DNA of 64,000 nucleotides, from assembly GCA_012927625.1 (NCBI GenBank), contig JABBOV010000018.1, positions 1 through 64,000 on the forward strand. The letters are read 5' to 3'. The position numbers and the translations under genes were made by a program. Below, in pieces: positions 19,748 through 28,276 of this stretch (its first letter is position 1; the number at the start of each line of letters is the position of its first letter). This DNA is from Glaciimonas sp. GTDB lineage: Bacteria > Pseudomonadota > Gammaproteobacteria > Burkholderiales > Burkholderiaceae_D. Below the pieces are notes generated by a model that was not told where the DNA came from, did not search any database, and saw only the letters and a list, made by a program, of their open reading frames with translations.

Positions 19748-19780
19748 CTGAAATTTTCGTGGATTAGGGCGTACAACCCC
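19748..19780 (-). repeat. Tn3-family terminal inverted repeat, right
   Basis: Exact 33-base inverted copy of 10141-10173, ending ...GTACAACCCC at 19780. The perfect match shows that both outer ends belong to the same transposon type and were probably active recently. Confidence 0.92.
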
Positions 19781-20055
19781 TAGTTGACTGGGAAAAACGT
19801 CATAAAATTGCTAAACGCGTGGACATGGCAAAGTGGCTTCAAAACTATGCAGCAACCCATGAAGCAGGAATTCATCGAATAGGTGTCAAATACCTAAAGC
19901 AATGGATGGACTACAGTGCCCCAATGAATAAATTCAGAGATGCATTGCTTGAAGCACTCGCAGAGCTGGAGCGACTCGACATTATCGCCGGTGCGAGCAT
20001 TCAATCAAGCTCACGACGCGAACAAACCGCAGTCTGGACAAAACTCCCAACATGA
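19781..20055 (+). pseudogene. Plasmid replication initiator (TrfA-like), C-terminal fragment
   Basis: The frame open from the transposon border reads DWEKRHKIAKRVDMAKWLQ, NYAATHEAG, IGVKYLKQWMDYSAPMNKF and RDALLEALAELERLDII, ending at 20055. Spacing and residues resemble the C-terminal winged-helix of TrfA (WEKYRKL, SHREPYPLKLETF, KKWREQVGEACEEL). The start lies beyond the transposon and is not found on its other side. Iterons follow 5 bases after the stop, which is the usual layout of a rep-oriV cassette. The assignment is by pattern only. Confidence 0.65.
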
Positions 20056-20059
20056 ATTT

Positions 20060-20340
20060 CATCGGGATAGCATTCCAATAGTTGTATTTATAGAAATAAA
20101 ATGATCGGGATAGCATTTCACTTTTCGCCTATTTTTTAGGCAAACAACCATCGCTTTGCATACGCTTCCCTCGAATTAATTAACACTTACTTAACACCAC
20201 AAGCTTACCAACACCATCGGGACAGCATTCCACTTCCATCGGGACAGCGTTCTACCCCCCCTTGGAGAGCTAATGCTGGCGCGGCTTTCCAAGGCATTGG
20301 CGTCGTTAACTTTCTTTAACCATAAGCAGCCTGTGGATAA
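20060..20340. other. Plasmid origin remnant: four iterons and a DnaA box
   Basis: The 17-18-base motif CATCGGGAYAGCRTTYYA occurs at 20060-20077, 20103-20120, 20215-20232 and 20237-20254, all in the same orientation. A perfect DnaA box (TGTGGATAA) lies at 20332-20340, followed by an AT-rich stretch to about 20520. Iterons, DnaA box and AT-rich DNA directly behind a replication initiator fragment are the standard parts of an iteron-type oriV. Confidence 0.75.
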
Positions 20341-20710
20341 GTCAATCGGCGACAAATTACACCCCTTTTAAATCAACATCACACCGCCCAATCAACACCA
20401 CATTCGAAGTTGACAAAAAACAAAAACATTAGTACCCCAAGGAACCCCAAAATCTTTGGACAAAACGACACCAAAAACTAATACAGACTGCGCCTTCAGG
20501 CGCACAAATAAAACTCAAAGGCAGTGATCGACGGTCCATTCGTGCATTTTCGGGGTGTCCCGAAAACACATAGACGCAGCAGGGGTGCTTCGCTCGCGCT
20601 CGCATCGGCCATACCGCCTACGGCGTGCCGATTGCCCCCGCTTCCCGTTAAGCGACAGTCTTAAAACCGGCTTAGCAGGTGCGGGAGTGTTTGAGTCCAG
20701 GCCAAGAAGG

Positions 20711-20971
20711 TGTCTGGGGAGCAGTGAAATCGTGAACCGACTTAAGGGCGATTTCATCGTTCTCAAAACTCATATCCAGGCAAAAATCGTTTCGAGAATG
20801 CATTTTGAGAACCGAAAACGTCGATTGCATCGTGGGCGTGACCACGAATATTGAGAATCTAAAAAATGGTCTTTTGCGAGAGCGGCCGTGGCAAAGCCTT
20901 TGCTGTAGCGGCTTTGAAGCCTGTGCATGAGGCTTAAGTCGGTTCACGATTCCACTGCACCCCAGACCCCA
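20711..20971 (+). repeat. MITE-like repeat, copy A
   Basis: About 260 bases with internal terminal repeats of ~36 bases: the left end (CTGGGGAGCAGTGAAATCGT, then GAACCGACTTAAG) is an inverted copy of the right end (CTTAAGTCGGTTCACGATTC, then CACTGCACCCCAGACC) with only a few mismatches. No reading frame is conserved inside. The whole unit recurs in opposite orientation at 22388-22658, on the other side of the transglutaminase-like gene. Confidence 0.75.
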
Positions 20972-21075
20972 CGTACGATTTTTTCCGTTTCCCCTGTTCT
21001 CTCCTTAATGATTTTTCATATAAGCCTCATATAATGCCGTGGCGCTGCTTCCTGCAGCGCTTCCCCAGGGGAGAA

Positions 21076-22224
21076 ATGACCGATGCAGTGGAGCAAACAA
21101 TGAACACGTCTGCGCAAGCACCAGAGCCGCGTCCCGCGGGCATTCGCATCCTCGGAGATGTCGATGCGGCACGGTGCAGCTTCATCTCCATGCTCGAACA
21201 ACTCGATCTGCATCGATACGTCGCAACCGCGGACGATGGCGGCAGCATCGCCTTCTCGCTGCGCGACGAGTTTGCCCGCAGTTGGGCGCCGCGCGGCGAC
21301 ACGACGCAACTGTCGCGCGATCTCGACCTCGACATCGCCGGCAGCCCGGACGACCTCAATCGCGAAATCCTACTGGCGATGCTGGCCGGGCCGCTCGCCT
21401 TCGAGTACCCAAGCTATGAAGAATTCGCCGCGGCGGTGCGGCTGCGCCGCAACATCGTCGACGCCGCGCGCCGCACGCAGCTGGCTTTTCACACCAGCGA
21501 GGCCGAACGGCCGAACGACTGCTGGACCTACACCGAGGACCGCGGCTTCACGGTTCTGCCCGGCAAGCCGCTGATCGCGGCATTGAAGAAAACGACGCAG
21601 CCCGGCGCATCGGGCAAACTCTACTCTTTCTCCTGCTACCGGGCTACCGAGTACGTCATCCTGCTCGGCATCGCGCAGGAGTTGGCCACGGTCAATCCGC
21701 AATTGCTGGAAAGGCTGCAGACTCAGTGGGAGACGCGGGCAATCATGTCGGGAAAGTTCCACGACGTCTTCCTGTACGAATACGGCACAATGAACGATCC
21801 GCTGCCGCCGGGATACTACGTTCCGGGCGACCGGCTCTGGTTCCGCAATCCCGACGAGCGCTCTTCCGATGTCTCCGGCTACGAAGGCTCGTGGGTGTTC
21901 TATCTCGGCGGCGGCCTGTTCTCGAATTTCTGGAAGCGCGACCAGCCCTACACTCTGACGACGAAATGCATCGAGATATTCCACTGGCGCCACGGCACCT
22001 ACCGTGACGACGAGGGCGCGCTGCGCATGAACGAAGCGGTTGTGGACGCGCGCGTGCGCGACACGCTGACAAACCCCGAGGAAACCGAGCGGATTCTCGC
22101 TCAGATGGCGCGGCTGCGCGATCCGCAGGGAGTGTACGCCGGCGGTGGCTGCATCGATGCCTCGCGCGAATTTCCGCGCCGGGTCTGTCCGCGCACCGCT
22201 AATATCGTGCTGCCCGCCGGCTGA
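21076..22224 (+). CDS. Transglutaminase-like protein related to Bacillus Tgl
   Basis: 382 residues from ATG 21076, chosen because GGGGAGA stands just before it. The central part follows the spore-coat transglutaminase Tgl of Bacillus as I recall it: LRRNIVDAA (Tgl NIVAAA), LYSFSCYRATEYVILLGIA with Cys187 at the place of the catalytic Cys116 (Tgl YAFECATAIVIIYYLA), YYVPGDRLWFRNPD (Tgl GDCLYFKNPE) and YEGSWVFYLGGGLF. The residue before the Cys is Ser instead of Glu. Extra N-terminal (~90) and C-terminal (~90) parts are unassigned. No signal peptide. It lies alone between two inverted MITE-like repeats in high-GC DNA inside a plasmid-like region. Enzyme activity is an inference. Confidence 0.65.
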   Translation: MTDAVEQTMNTSAQAPEPRPAGIRILGDVDAARCSFISMLEQLDLHRYVATADDGGSIAFSLRDEFARSWAPRGDTTQLSRDLDLDIAGSPDDLNREILLAMLAGPLAFEYPSYEEFAAAVRLRRNIVDAARRTQLAFHTSEAERPNDCWTYTEDRGFTVLPGKPLIAALKKTTQPGASGKLYSFSCYRATEYVILLGIAQELATVNPQLLERLQTQWETRAIMSGKFHDVFLYEYGTMNDPLPPGYYVPGDRLWFRNPDERSSDVSGYEGSWVFYLGGGLFSNFWKRDQPYTLTTKCIEIFHWRHGTYRDDEGALRMNEAVVDARVRDTLTNPEETERILAQMARLRDPQGVYAGGGCIDASREFPRRVCPRTANIVLPAG

Positions 22225-22387
22225 ATCCGGCCCGCCCCCGCCCAGGACCGCAGGACACGAGGCAAGCCACAGGGCCGATCGCCACCGCGCTCGCGTTTGA
22301 CCGGTGCCGGCGCAGGTCGCGCAACGGCCATAGGCGCGTTTTTCGACGCAGGGTGTCGCCGGGACATGGTGCGCCACGGAAAAACGC

Positions 22388-22658
22388 GGGGTCTGGGGAG
22401 TAGTGGAGCAGCCAACCGACTTAAGCCTCATATGCAGGCTTGAAAGCCGCTACAGAAAAGGCTTTGTCATGGCCACTTTCGAAAACGACCATTTTTTAGG
22501 TTCTCAATTTTGGCGGTCACGCCCATGGTGTAAGGGGCGTTTTGGTTCTCAAAACACATTCTCGAAACGTTTTTTGCAAATTTTCGTCCGAATATGAGTT
22601 GTGAGAGCGCTGAAATTGCCCTTAAGTCGGTTCACCGTTCCACTGCTCCCCAAGCCCC
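22388..22658 (-). repeat. MITE-like repeat, copy B (inverted relative to A)
   Basis: Reverse complement of this segment aligns with 20711-20971 over its full length: GTCTGGGGAGTAGTGG end, CGACTTAAG, a shared core around GCCGCTACAGAAAAGGC and ACGACCATTTTTTAGGTTCT, and a CTTAAGTCGGTTCACCGTTC end. Identity is high at the ends and lower in the middle, so the two copies are not a very recent duplication. Confidence 0.72.
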
Positions 22659-23036
22659 GTATTTGTGCCTTTTCTCAAAATTAAGCACGCACAGTCAGGC
22701 CGGAGGCAAACATCGTGGGGAGCCGGGTGCAACGTGGGTATCGGCTTGCCGATTGTCCATGCCACCAGGTGTGGGCAACCAGTTTGTGCACGGGCGGACG
22801 CGGGAATTTTCTCAGACGGTTCTATTCCGGGGTTGTCGTTACTTGGTGCGCATACCGTGACGGTTGACCTGCGGTATATGGATCAGCGGCGAAAGATTGT
22901 CCTGCTGCGTGCCGTTTGAGGGCCATTTTGGGAGCGTGGCGGCGTTTTCTGATGACTGGACACAGGATTCTTTGTCCCGAGAACGAATAACGCGCCTAGG
23001 GCCGTTCCTGCGGTTTCTGCCGGCACGGGATAAACA
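22659..23036. other. Stretch without a recognisable gene
   Basis: Frames here are short and overlapping on both strands and none has a ribosome binding site or protein-like content. It separates MITE copy B from the small Tn3-derived element. Confidence 0.4.
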
Positions 23037-23506
23037 GGGGTACAGTAAGGATTCGTACGTAAATGAGTAACAGACACCGCAAAAAAAAGGAAAATAGAGG
23101 TATTGAACCTTGTTTTGATTTTCGCAATGAGTTTTCTTGCGCTTTTTCCGCGCCAAACCAGCGCATTATTCACCACAAGATAAGGTTCGTTTTTCTTGCG
23201 ACCTAAAGCATACCGAGCCGGCGCATGGATTCTTCGATCCACTGGCGGGCGTCGTCTGGGCAGGGATACACGCGGGATTCGGATGATTGCCGATTAGGTG
23301 CAGTGCGAGGATTTAGTCCATTCAATGCCTTGACGTGCGCAATCCAGCAGGTCTTTACAGTCCTGTTGTGACAGGCACGAACATCATCTTGAATTTGTGC
23401 GTATGTTGTCATTCTTTCCTCATCTAATCGATCATTCTGCCCAAAATCATAGCCGTCTATGAACGACGGCTGTTACTCATTTACGCACGAATCCTTACCC
23501 AACCCC
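23037..23506. mobile_element. Small non-autonomous element with Tn3-like ends (TIME-like)
   Basis: Inverted repeats of 37 bases at 23037-23073 (GGGGTACAGTAAGGATTCGT start) and 23470-23506 match at 33 positions and begin with GGGG. The 470-base unit carries one small gene and no transposase. Tn3-derived inverted-repeat miniature elements (TIMEs) have this form and can be mobilised by related Tn3 transposases. No five-base target duplication is visible. Confidence 0.65.
23203..23412 (-). CDS. Small conserved hypothetical protein of mobile elements
   Basis: 69 residues, MTTYAQIQDDVRACH through KTCWIAHVKALNGLNPRTAP and CPDDARQWIEESMRRLGML. GAGGAAAGA precedes the ATG. I recall this as a widespread ~70-residue family, often next to mobile elements or integrases, in which KTCWIAHVK and APNR motifs recur; function is not known. 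It is the only gene inside the 470-base element, so it may be cargo. Confidence 0.7.
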   Translation of the reverse strand: MTTYAQIQDDVRACHNRTVKTCWIAHVKALNGLNPRTAPNRQSSESRVYPCPDDARQWIEESMRRLGML

Positions 23507-23558
23507 TACGTGGCTGCAATAGTTTTTCCTTGCATTGCAGGCAGTATGACCCTAACAT

Positions 23559-23570
23559 GTTACATGTAAC
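23559..23570. promoter_or_regulatory. Palindrome GTTACATGTAAC before mazEF
   Basis: A perfect 12-base palindrome with an adjoining overlapping copy (ACATGTTACATGT at 23556-23568) 16 bases before the mazE start and just ahead of AAGGAGGATGT. Toxin-antitoxin operons are normally autoregulated at such sites; here it would overlap the promoter. Confidence 0.5.
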
Positions 23571-23586
23571 TTATTAAGGAGGATGT

Positions 23587-23799
23587 ATGCGCACGAATGG
23601 TGCAGAGCGGGTGCAAAAGCATCGAGCCGGATTACGGGCTGCGGGCCTACGCCCAGTACAGATTTGGGTGCCGGATACGCGGCGCAGCGGTTTTGCGGAA
23701 GAATGCCGCCGTCAATCGCTGTTGTTGCAGGGCGACGCACAAGAGGCCGATACGCTCGACTGGCTCGCAGCGGCTGCGCACACTGAAGGTTGGGCGTGA
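23587..23799 (+). CDS. Antitoxin of a MazEF-type module (DUF3018 family)
   Basis: 70 residues, MRTNGAERVQKHRAGLRAAG, LRPVQIWVPDTRRSGFAEEC, RRQSLLL. This is the DUF3018 'antitoxin MazE family' pattern; the basic N-terminus binds DNA and the acidic C-terminus binds the toxin. AAGGAGGATGT stands before ATG 23587. Its stop overlaps the toxin start (GTGA), giving a coupled pair. It would neutralise MazF and repress the operon. Confidence 0.88.
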   Translation: MRTNGAERVQKHRAGLRAAGLRPVQIWVPDTRRSGFAEECRRQSLLLQGDAQEADTLDWLAAAAHTEGWA

Positions 23800-24119
23800 G
23801 GCGAGGCGACTTGGTCACGATTGCCTTGCAAGGCGCGTATGGCAAGCCACGCCCAGCCCTGGTGATCCAGTCCGACCTGTTTGCCGAGCATCCTTCCGTA
23901 ACCATCTTGCCGGTCACCAGCGAACTGCGGGATACGCCGCTGTTTCGGGTGCTAGTGCATCCGAGCGAAGGCAATGGGCTACGCAAACCGTCCCAGGTCA
24001 TGACTGACAAGGTGCAAACCATTCCGCGCGAAAAGATCGGGGAAGTGTTCGGCCATATAGCCGAAGAGGACATGCTGGCCGTGAGCCGGGCGCTCGCTGT
24101 GTTTTTAGGCATTGCCTGA
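23796..24119 (+). CDS. mazF: MazF-type mRNA interferase toxin
   Basis: 107 residues from GTG 23796 (an in-frame TTG two codons earlier is less likely). MRRGDLVTIALQGAYGKPRP, ALVIQSDLF and TILPVTSEL match the PemK/MazF fold, including the Arg and Thr/Ser residues used for RNA cleavage. The family cuts mRNA at specific short sequences. With its antitoxin it forms an addiction module, which fits the plasmid remnant around it. It looks intact. Confidence 0.92.
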   Translation: MRRGDLVTIALQGAYGKPRPALVIQSDLFAEHPSVTILPVTSELRDTPLFRVLVHPSEGNGLRKPSQVMTDKVQTIPREKIGEVFGHIAEEDMLAVSRALAVFLGIA

Positions 24120-24652
24120 AAATTAAAACTGAAGGCTAAGCGCGGGTATTCGTGCTGTGAAAATCGGCAATCGAAGTGCGGTTTACTGATCCATGATTCT
24201 GGAGATTTATATAGGGATAATTTACGAAACGGGAAAAATCGTATGTTGCCCCTGCTCTTTCTTAATTTGCCTTTTGACGCTTTTCACGCTTTCACAGCTT
24301 TTCTCTCTTTTCTCTTATAACCACAATTTCATCCTCATGGGACGTGACACTTTTTATTAATTTTTTGATGTTTGTGCTGCACCCATGCGTCACCTCTGCT
24401 TTTGAATTTTTCAGACTTTCAAAAAATACCCGTTCCTTGCAGATCCGCCAATTCCCCATTTTTAGTGCGTAAACCGGTTTGCTGATTACGGGCATGACCA
24501 GGACAAATCAGAAGGAAAAATGCATCCCTGGGAGACGCCCCTTTTCTTCTTTTAAACCCGCACACATTACGCACGGGTCCGTGCCAAGTTGTTTTACCAC
24601 CTAACTATTTGATAAATATAAATAAAGCTTGTAATCACGCAATAAATTTAAA

Positions 24653-24727
24653 AGAACCTATTTAGAACCTTATTATGCTAGGTCTTTGGATTTGAATATT
24701 TTAAACAAGGTTCTATTTAGGTTCTAT
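24653..24727. promoter_or_regulatory. Repeated AGAACC/GGTTCT operator-like sites
   Basis: AGAACCTATTTAGAACCTT at 24653-24671 is nearly the inverse of AAGGTTCTATTTAGGTTCT at 24708-24726. Each half carries two 6-base units 11-12 bases apart. The DNA is very AT-rich (24120-24799 has no gene I trust), and the array ends about 75 bases before the next gene, whose product may be ribbon-helix-helix type. Autoregulatory operators are likely. Confidence 0.5.
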
Positions 24728-24799
24728 ATTACTATTTAGTAATGTTTTTTGCTTTAGTGATGTAAATAAACCAGAGACAATCAAAATTGAAGGTGCGCT

Positions 24800-25189
24800 A
24801 TGCAAACACAAGGAATGACGATTCGTTTGCAAAAAAATGAATGGGAAAAAATCAAAGAAATTGCGGCAAAAAATAAAGTTAAACAGACTGATATTGCTCG
24901 AATGTTCATTCGTGATGGTCTAGCGCAGTTCGATAGAAAGCATATCGCCTTGATGGAAAAAATAATGTCTTTGCAAATGCAAATTGCGACGCTTCAGGAA
25001 TCTTCCGAACAGTCGAACATTCTGTCGGCAGCGAACCTGGCTGCAATTTCACTTTTGAATATTGATCGTATTGATGGTGCGCGCGAGAACGGAAGAGGCC
25101 GCTTAAAGGAGAATGTCAAAACTTCATTGCGGTTGGGAAAGTCTCTTCAAGAGGCGCGTGCTTCGGGCGCGTTTGATAAGGAAACCTGA
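24800..25189 (+). CDS. Small DNA-binding-like protein, possibly ribbon-helix-helix
   Basis: 129 residues. The first 45 (MTIRLQKNEWEKIKEIAAKN, KVKQTDIARMFIRDGL) have the strand-helix-helix order of RHH regulators. Residues 50-75 look coiled-coil (EKIMSLQMQIATLQESSEQS). The end is basic. It has low GC compared with its surroundings and sits downstream of paired inverted repeats. It may be a plasmid copy-number or partition regulator, but I cannot name it. Confidence 0.55.
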   Translation: MQTQGMTIRLQKNEWEKIKEIAAKNKVKQTDIARMFIRDGLAQFDRKHIALMEKIMSLQMQIATLQESSEQSNILSAANLAAISLLNIDRIDGARENGRGRLKENVKTSLRLGKSLQEARASGAFDKET

Positions 25190-25534
25190 TATTTCCCCCT
25201 GTATTTTTTGAAGGCCAACATAAAATCACTACCCTGCAATCTGAACTTTATGAATGCAACTACTGTGCGTATCTTTTCGTTGAAAGATTTGCTAAAGGCT
25301 TGTATTTCGAATTCGCGCTCATCGCCTCAGATGATTGGGTTGCATGCAACCTGATGATTTTTGATGGCATCGAAAATTTGTTTTTAAAGACTGCTTGCTG
25401 ATGCCAAAGCGGAGGGTGCAATAGCTGCGCAGCATGATTAATCATTGTGCTGGTGGTTCAAAGCGCAAGCAGAAAAAGTGGCATGCAGCGCGCCAAAGCA
25501 TGGGTGGCATTACTGAATTATCTGGAGAAAAAAC
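25190..25534. other. Stretch without an intact gene
   Basis: No frame is convincing. About 25437-25500 reads NHCAGGSKRKQKKWHAA, which faintly recalls the C-terminus of HigB/RelE-type toxins (CGGDK motif) that usually precede the antitoxin found next, but too little is left to call. Confidence 0.3.
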
Positions 25535-25696
25535 ATGCGTAAACGCATAAATGTGGCCGATCTGCCCGAGTTCGACGCAGCACTTTACCTTGACAGTGTG
25601 GTGGCCATCGCCGCCTACTTGGCCGACATTTTGGACGCAAACGATGCTTCGCTGCTGGCCGCAGCCCTGTGCGACATTACGGTTTTGTCGCATTAG
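25535..25696 (+). pseudogene. HigA-like addiction-module antidote, N-terminal fragment
   Basis: 53 codons behind TCTGGAGAA: FDAALYLDSVVAIAAYLADI, then LDANDASLLAAALCDITVL and a stop at 25694-25696. The pattern matches the N-terminal part of TIGR02684-type antidotes (DVAEYL, IAAYL, GDPALIAAALGDIARA), where an Xre-like HTH should follow. The HTH is absent, so this is a truncated antitoxin. The 220 bases after it hold nothing recognisable. Confidence 0.55.
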
Positions 25697-25918
25697 CTGT
25701 CTGAGCCAAGGATGGCGTTATGCTGCCAGTCTGAAATTTGAGGTTAAGGACAACGGCTTTTTTCCTGTCAATGACGTGGTGGGGGCTTTATGTCAAACGG
25801 GGCGCTTGCTTCAGACCTATAGTCGTGGGACAAGGCGCTTGCGTGGTGTGGTGGCTGAGCAATTATCTCTGATAAATGCCGGTTTATAATGCATGTAGAA
25901 ACAAGCTAATCTCCTGCC

Positions 25919-28180
25919 ATGCAAAACAGAAATATCGACCTTGCCATATTGGCACGATGTGAATGGATGGCACGCATTTTTGCGCTCGCCGTTGCCTCGC
26001 TCGGACTGGCCGCTCTGCTGGGATGGGCTCTGGATATCGTGACGTTAAAGAGCGTGATGACAGGATGGGCGACGATGAAAGCCAATACCGCCATGGGCTT
26101 TCTTCTGGCGGGAGCATCCCTGTTTTTCGCCAACCGCAAACCGGATGCTCTGGCCTGGCGCAACCTCCACGTCGCTCTTGCTGCAGGAGTTGCCTTACTC
26201 GGGCTATCAACCCTCGGCGAGTACCTATTTACGGTCGATTTTGGCATCGATCAGCTTCTTTTTACCGTCGATCCCGCGTCGGCGGGCCACGCTCTGCCGG
26301 GTCGCATGGCGATGGCAACTGCAGCCGGTTTCGCGTTGACTGGACTGGCGTTGGCCCTGCTGGACATGCGCCGGGGGCGCGCTGTCTCCATGGCCGCAGC
26401 GCTGCTCGCCAACCTGATCGGAATGCTCGCCGTGCTTGGCTATGTTTATGACGTCACCGCGCTGTACGATGCGGGCCCTTACTCCAGCGTCGCGCTGCAT
26501 ACCGCGCTTGGGCTTGTGGTGGTCAATTGTGGTGTGCTGCTCGCACGCCCCCGGCGCGGCCTGATGGCAGTCGTGACCAGCAACACCGCAGGCGGCATGA
26601 TAGCGCGCCGACTATTGCCGCTTGCCCTTGTCGCCCCATTTCTGATCGGCTGGCTTCGCCTCGAAGGAGAGAAAAGTGGATTGATCAGCTCCGAGTTTGG
26701 TATTACCCTGGCAACCATCACCTACGTCAGCCTGCTCACCTCCGTCATCTGGCGTACCGCCGCAGTGCTGTGTGCCAGCGACCAAAAGCTGCGCGACCTT
26801 TATCAGTTGTCTCCAATGGGCATTGTATTGACCGACATAAAAGGTCGCCACGTCGAGTCCAATCAAGCGTTCCAAAAAATGAGTGGCTATTCTGAAAGTG
26901 AGCTGATGGCCCTCGACTCCCATACGCTGACTTCCCGGGCATACAAGGCCGATGAGGCGCGGCAATTTGAGCGCCTCGCACGCACCGGTTTATATGGCCC
27001 TTATGAGCAGGAGTGCGTCCGCAAAGACGGCAGCCTGGTTCCTGTGCAGCTCAGCGGCATGTTGATCATCGGGAGCGGTGGCCAGAAATACATTTGCTCC
27101 ATCGTAGAGGACATCACCGAGCGCAAACAGGCTGAACGGGCGCAGGTGCAAAAAATAGTCGAAGCGGCGCCTGATCCGATGTTGCTAATTGCTAACAACG
27201 GTATCATTACCTTTGCCAATCGCGCCGCCCAGTCAACTTTCGGCTACCCGTTCCAGGACTTGAAGGGCCAGAATGTCGATAACCTAGTGCCGCTCAAGAG
27301 CCGAAGCGGCCATGCGCATTATCGTCACCTATTTGACATCAGCAGAACGCAGCACCCGATGGATCTGAAAAGGCCACTGGCTGCAATGCATAAGGATGGC
27401 ACCGAGTTTCCTGTCGAAATTAGCCTCAGCCCATTCCAGATGGACGGTCAACCGGTCGTCATCGCCAGCATTCGCGACATAACCGAAAGAAAGCGGGCAG
27501 CGGAACTGCTGGAGCAATCCCTTGCCCAATTGCGCCGGCTTTCCGACCATCAGCAAAACATCAAGGAAGACGAACGGAAACGCATCGCACAAGATATCCA
27601 TGATGATCTGGGCCAGAATTTGCTGGTGCTGAAAATGGATGTAACCATGCTGTACGTGCGCACCGGGAACTCGCATCCAAAACTCCATGAGCGAGTAGCG
27701 GGAGTTCTCAATAACATTGATGCCACCATCAAGTCCCTGAAGTCAATCATGAACGATCTGCGCCCTGCTACGCTGGAGCTGGGCTTGCATCCGGCAGTGG
27801 AGTGGCAACTCAAGCAATTTGAACGCAGCAGCGGGATTGCCTGCAAACTGACGACGATCGTGCCAGAGCCTGAGTTTAAACTGGATGAGACTATGATCTC
27901 GGCAGTATTTCGGATTTTGCAGGAATCGCTGACCAATGTCGCTCGCCATGCCCAGGCCACCGAAGTCGAGATAGTGCTGAGCCAGGATGAGCGCAGTTTT
28001 TCGATGAAGGTAAAGGATAATGGGCAAGGACTTCAGCCGGGCGACAGAATGAAGGCTAATTCGTTTGGCCTGATGGGAATTGAGGAGCGCATCCATTCGC
28101 TTGGTGGCGAACTCATCATTGCAAGCAGCCCAGGTAAAGGCACGGCCTTGTCGATCTCCATTCCTGTGGACTCAGGCTGA
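25919..28180 (+). CDS. Membrane-bound sensor histidine kinase with two PAS domains (NarX/DegS type)
   Basis: 753 residues. The N-terminal ~285 residues hold about eight hydrophobic segments, a membrane sensor region. Two PAS/PAC repeats follow (about 295-410 and 415-530), each ending in DITERK. The HisKA_3 motif is ERKRIAQDIHDDLGQNLLVL with the phospho-accepting His, and the HATPase domain shows ILQESLTNVARHAQA (N box) and VKDNGQGL. HisKA_3 kinases pair with NarL/LuxR-type regulators, but no response regulator is adjacent, so it is an orphan. Signal unknown. Confidence 0.9.
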   Translation: MQNRNIDLAILARCEWMARIFALAVASLGLAALLGWALDIVTLKSVMTGWATMKANTAMGFLLAGASLFFANRKPDALAWRNLHVALAAGVALLGLSTLGEYLFTVDFGIDQLLFTVDPASAGHALPGRMAMATAAGFALTGLALALLDMRRGRAVSMAAALLANLIGMLAVLGYVYDVTALYDAGPYSSVALHTALGLVVVNCGVLLARPRRGLMAVVTSNTAGGMIARRLLPLALVAPFLIGWLRLEGEKSGLISSEFGITLATITYVSLLTSVIWRTAAVLCASDQKLRDLYQLSPMGIVLTDIKGRHVESNQAFQKMSGYSESELMALDSHTLTSRAYKADEARQFERLARTGLYGPYEQECVRKDGSLVPVQLSGMLIIGSGGQKYICSIVEDITERKQAERAQVQKIVEAAPDPMLLIANNGIITFANRAAQSTFGYPFQDLKGQNVDNLVPLKSRSGHAHYRHLFDISRTQHPMDLKRPLAAMHKDGTEFPVEISLSPFQMDGQPVVIASIRDITERKRAAELLEQSLAQLRRLSDHQQNIKEDERKRIAQDIHDDLGQNLLVLKMDVTMLYVRTGNSHPKLHERVAGVLNNIDATIKSLKSIMNDLRPATLELGLHPAVEWQLKQFERSSGIACKLTTIVPEPEFKLDETMISAVFRILQESLTNVARHAQATEVEIVLSQDERSFSMKVKDNGQGLQPGDRMKANSFGLMGIEERIHSLGGELIIASSPGKGTALSISIPVDSG

Positions 28181-28276
28181 CCTGATGAGATATATAGCGA
28201 AGGTATCATCGAGCTTAGCTAGGAACGACGCAAGTCGGGACTTTTTCCATACCGCGATGGTTTGCAGTGGCATTTA

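Larger units (their letters stand above)
10141..19780. mobile_element. Compound Tn3-family transposon, 9.6 kb
   Basis: The unit is bounded by identical 33-bp inverted repeats starting GGGG. Next to the left end are tnpR (minus strand) and an N-terminal tnpA fragment; next to the right end is the C-terminal part of a second tnpA on the plus strand. Between them are lysR, an NAD-binding epimerase-like gene, a DUF4260 pseudogene and a DUF305 remnant, and an IS21-family element splits the right tnpA. The flanking pentamers (AATAC left, TAGTT right) differ, and the interrupted genes differ too (yedK left, a trfA-like gene right), so a deletion or recombination followed insertion. Confidence 0.85.

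Noticed and set aside
20060-20254. Reading the four repeats as a CRISPR array
   Set aside because: Repeats are 17-18 bases, unevenly spaced (22 to ~110 bases) and next to a replication initiator, which fits iterons and not CRISPR.
22883-23242. 119-codon minus-strand frame
   Set aside because: It crosses the inverted repeat of the small Tn3-type element and overlaps the 69-residue gene; no start signal or family.
24292-24495. 67-codon minus-strand frame in AT-rich DNA
   Set aside because: No ribosome binding site and no recognisable content; expected by chance in AT-rich sequence.
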